Source: a virus
IMG/VR virus record: IMGVR_UViG_3300044675_002014
Coordinates: 1-31,073 of that record
Direction: 5' to 3' (one strand)
Length of the DNA: 31,073 bases
The notes below the pieces were generated by a model, which was not told the DNA's origin, ran no database searches, and saw only the letters and a program-made list of their open reading frames with translations. Within the stretch, counting starts at the first letter, position 1, and each line of letters opens with the position of its first letter. Shown here one piece after another: positions 29,060 through 31,073 of this stretch. The position numbers and the translations under genes were made by a program.

Positions 29060-31073
29060 CGGCTTGTCTTTTCTACTACTACATTTCTTCTCCACTCATG
29101 TCGGCAAAAAGGTGTCCGCACTCCCGTGTTCGGGTTGGTGTACCACCCTCCGCATAATTGGAAAACGGAGTAGCCTAATTGATTGGAAATATTTTGGATT
29201 TCTTCACGGGTAAATAAAAGCGAGTTCCCGTCTTGGTACAATCGGTCGCACAAAGGACGGCTTCCGCTTGCCGCTGCGGGCACGTTCGGTCTTTCCTCAT
29301 AAGAGTATAACACTCGGAAGGAAGTCACGGGAGTGAGCCTCTTAATGGCCGCCTCGCCCGTTCTTGTAATCTTGCGAGTAACCAAGCCCACACGGCTTAT
29401 GTCCTCGGTCAAGACGTTATCATCTATCAAGGTGTTAATCCTTCCAATAACCGAAGCCTCATCGATTCCCGTGGCCTCTGCGATTTGTGGAATAGTAACC
29501 TTTGGATTGCTTTGTATTTCTTTCAAAATCTTTCTTTGCACCTCATTCAATTGGTACTCGGCAAAGAGTTCTTGTTTTACGAACTCATCCATTGAGGAAG
29601 AGAAAACCATGCGGTCGTTTTGGATTACCTTGAAGCGGTCACGGCTGAAACCTTTGCCTTCAAATAGGGCAAGGATTTCCTCGTCCTTTTTCGTGTGGGA
29701 ACAAGTCAAGTGCATTTGGTCGCTCAAGGCTAAAGAGGTAATAATTTCTTGCTCTTGCGCTACCTCGGGAGTGATTACCTCAACCTTTGGAGCCAATCCA
29801 ATCAAGGTTCTCAACTCGTTTATATCCATGCTCTCGACTACCTTGGTCGCAATCAAAGGAGATAAGCTATTCAAGGAGTTGATGATGTCTTGAGAGCCAG
29901 CGGTTTCTTTCTTTTCGATAGCCGCCAAACCTAGCTTCTCACGAATCTCGTCTTGAGTCATGTTTTGCGAGATGATTGCCTCGCTAAATTCGAAAGAGAT
30001 AGGCTCGGTTGGTTTCAATTCCAACTTGGCCGTGACATCGTTAAATTTATATAGGTAATTGATGGTCTCCTCAAGCGCTCTTTGCTTGGCGTTGATGTAT
30101 GTGTTTTGAAATAGTTGGTATGCCTCTCTCAATTCGCTACGCCCTCCCAATTGGCCTTCGGTCTTGATGCCGAAAAGCATGGGGCTTGTAATTTTGTGAC
30201 CGCTAAAAATCTCTTGCTGAACTGTCAAGTTCAAGAGGTCAAAGTGCTTGTCCAATTCCGTACCGCTCAAGTCGATAATTGATGGCTCGTTCTCCTTGCT
30301 ATCGTTGAAGGCAAGCATGAATTTTCCCGCATTCTTTGAGCCTGAGAATTTGCTTTGGAATTGTCTCTCAATTCTATCCTCTTCCTCTTGGCTAACCTTG
30401 CCCCCGTTGAGGTTGATTAGCTTGCTTGAGAACATACCATTATTAATGGTGTTCAAGTGGTACTCACCGATTGAGATATCAAGCTCGATGTAGCTAATAG
30501 CCCCACGATAGTCGGGTAAAGAGTATGTGTTAACTCCCGCACGATATTCTTTAAAGTAAAGGATTTGCGACCCCGTGGTATTGTTAGGGTCAAACGCTGG
30601 GTAAGTCTCGAAGTCGGGACGTGGGTTTACGTTATCGTTTTTAATCCAATTATCGGAAACGTAAAACTCGCTATTGTCTGCGTTGGTTCTTACTTTGTAG
30701 TAGTCAACGTGATACAATTCGGCAATCTCGCCCGTGGCCTTTGTCCAAATTACTTGTAAATAGTAACCGCCGAAAATAGTTAGATCGGTGACCAATTTAT
30801 TAGTCAATTCATTCAAGGATTCTTGCTCTTTGTTGACCTTGTCAATCATGCCAAAGACCTTGGCTTTCTCCATCTCGTCCTCGGTCTTTACACCCCAACC
30901 ATTCCCGCAAATGTAGTCGACTTTACCCGTCACGATTGCGTTGTGCTTGGCTGAGTTGTTGTAAATCCTCAAAAGGTAGTTTGGGTAATCGTTCCGCTCC
31001 CCGTAAAAAATGTAATCCTTCCCTTTTACTTCTTTGTAAATGGGCAAAGGCACTTGGTCAAACTTGAGAAATT
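29056..31073 (-). CDS. Portal protein with C-terminal winged-helix and Cys/His extension (5' end at window edge)
   Basis: The frame is open to the window edge, 20 bases beyond a GTG at 31053 (665 residues from there). The N-terminal two-thirds show portal features: YGERNDYPNYLLRIYNNSAK with HNAIVTGKVDYICGNGWG, then a long helical core with LGGRSELREAYQLFQNTYIN (about residues 280-320). From about residue 503 a winged-helix domain follows (NEVQRKILKEIQSNPKVTIP then QIAEATGIDEASVIGRINTL), and the end has Cys602, Cys634, Cys650 and His652 in RPLCDR, QLCGGW and TPFCRHEW, like the tail of MuF-type minor head proteins. The portal is the dodecameric gate for DNA. It is unusual that it lies next to lysis genes. 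Confidence 0.85.
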   Translation of the reverse strand, partial: FLKFDQVPLPIYKEVKGKDYIFYGERNDYPNYLLRIYNNSAKHNAIVTGKVDYICGNGWGVKTEDEMEKAKVFGMIDKVNKEQESLNELTNKLVTDLTIFGGYYLQVIWTKATGEIAELYHVDYYKVRTNADNSEFYVSDNWIKNDNVNPRPDFETYPAFDPNNTTGSQILYFKEYRAGVNTYSLPDYRGAISYIELDISIGEYHLNTINNGMFSSKLINLNGGKVSQEEEDRIERQFQSKFSGSKNAGKFMLAFNDSKENEPSIIDLSGTELDKHFDLLNLTVQQEIFSGHKITSPMLFGIKTEGQLGGRSELREAYQLFQNTYINAKQRALEETINYLYKFNDVTAKLELKPTEPISFEFSEAIISQNMTQDEIREKLGLAAIEKKETAGSQDIINSLNSLSPLIATKVVESMDINELRTLIGLAPKVEVITPEVAQEQEIITSLALSDQMHLTCSHTKKDEEILALFEGKGFSRDRFKVIQNDRMVFSSSMDEFVKQELFAEYQLNEVQRKILKEIQSNPKVTIPQIAEATGIDEASVIGRINTLIDDNVLTEDISRVGLVTRKITRTGEAAIKRLTPVTSFRVLYSYEERPNVPAAASGSRPLCDRLYQDGNSLLFTREEIQNISNQLGYSVFQLCGGWYTNPNTGVRTPFCRHEWRRNVVVEKTSR

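Noticed and set aside
1-31073. CRISPR array, tRNA, integrase, toxin-antitoxin pair or retron
   Set aside because: I looked on both strands and saw no regularly spaced repeats, no tRNA cloverleaf, no tyrosine or serine recombinase motif and no reverse transcriptase motif. The Xre-like gene has no HigB-like toxin partner.

Overview
The window reads as most, perhaps all, of the genome of a tailed phage (siphovirus-like, roughly 31 kb) infecting a member of the Bacteroidota, probably a Flavobacterium-like host. The grounds are: (i) protein types I recognise from phages of this phylum (a DUF6291-type replication protein, a small basic protein ending in YRGQGR, a DUF6712-like connector, and the capsid and tail-tube proteins); (ii) promoter-like sites of the Bacteroidota form TAnnTTTG with TTG/TTTG about 19-20 bases upstream; and (iii) very tight gene packing with repeated 4-base ATGA stop/start overlaps. 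I see no tRNA, rRNA, CRISPR array, insertion sequence, integrase or excisionase.

Almost everything is transcribed on the minus strand, so the biological order runs from high to low coordinates. From the right end: portal protein (5' end outside the window, or starting at a GTG if the genome is circular), connector and tail-completion-like proteins, then a lysis block (small membrane protein, basic 42-residue protein, amidase endolysin, second membrane protein), a metallophosphoesterase and several small proteins. A single plus-strand gene (24572-24937, Nmad1-like) is divergent from the early region. The early region (24422 to about 17584) holds a lambda-exonuclease/YqaJ-type recombinase and its partner, several small HTH proteins, the DUF6291 replication protein with a candidate origin inside its gene, a DnaB-like helicase and a Mom-like DNA-modifying enzyme. 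Next come a PD-(D/E)XK homing-type endonuclease, an Xre repressor-like protein and a phage sigma-like factor, followed by small proteins and the late module: terS, terL, a tail-assembly chaperone with a likely -1 frameshift, tail/baseplate proteins, a tail fibre with a self-cleaving S74 chaperone, tape measure, XkdF-type protease, scaffold, major capsid protein, tail-tube-like protein and a last structural gene cut at position 1. Two strong intrinsic terminators sit after the capsid gene and after the tube gene.

A plausible working model: early transcription starts at the promoters at about 24500 and 22300; replication uses the DUF6291 protein with the helicase, and recombination uses the YqaJ pair. 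The sigma-like factor, encoded just before the late module, may switch on packaging and tail/head genes. Mom and Nmad1 point to modified DNA that resists host nucleases. Most relevant for follow-up are the lambda-like origin inside the initiator gene, the two-hairpin leader upstream of it, the frameshift at a run of nine T, and the portal protein with an extra winged-helix and Cys/His tail. All functional calls rest on reading motifs by eye; no database search was run.
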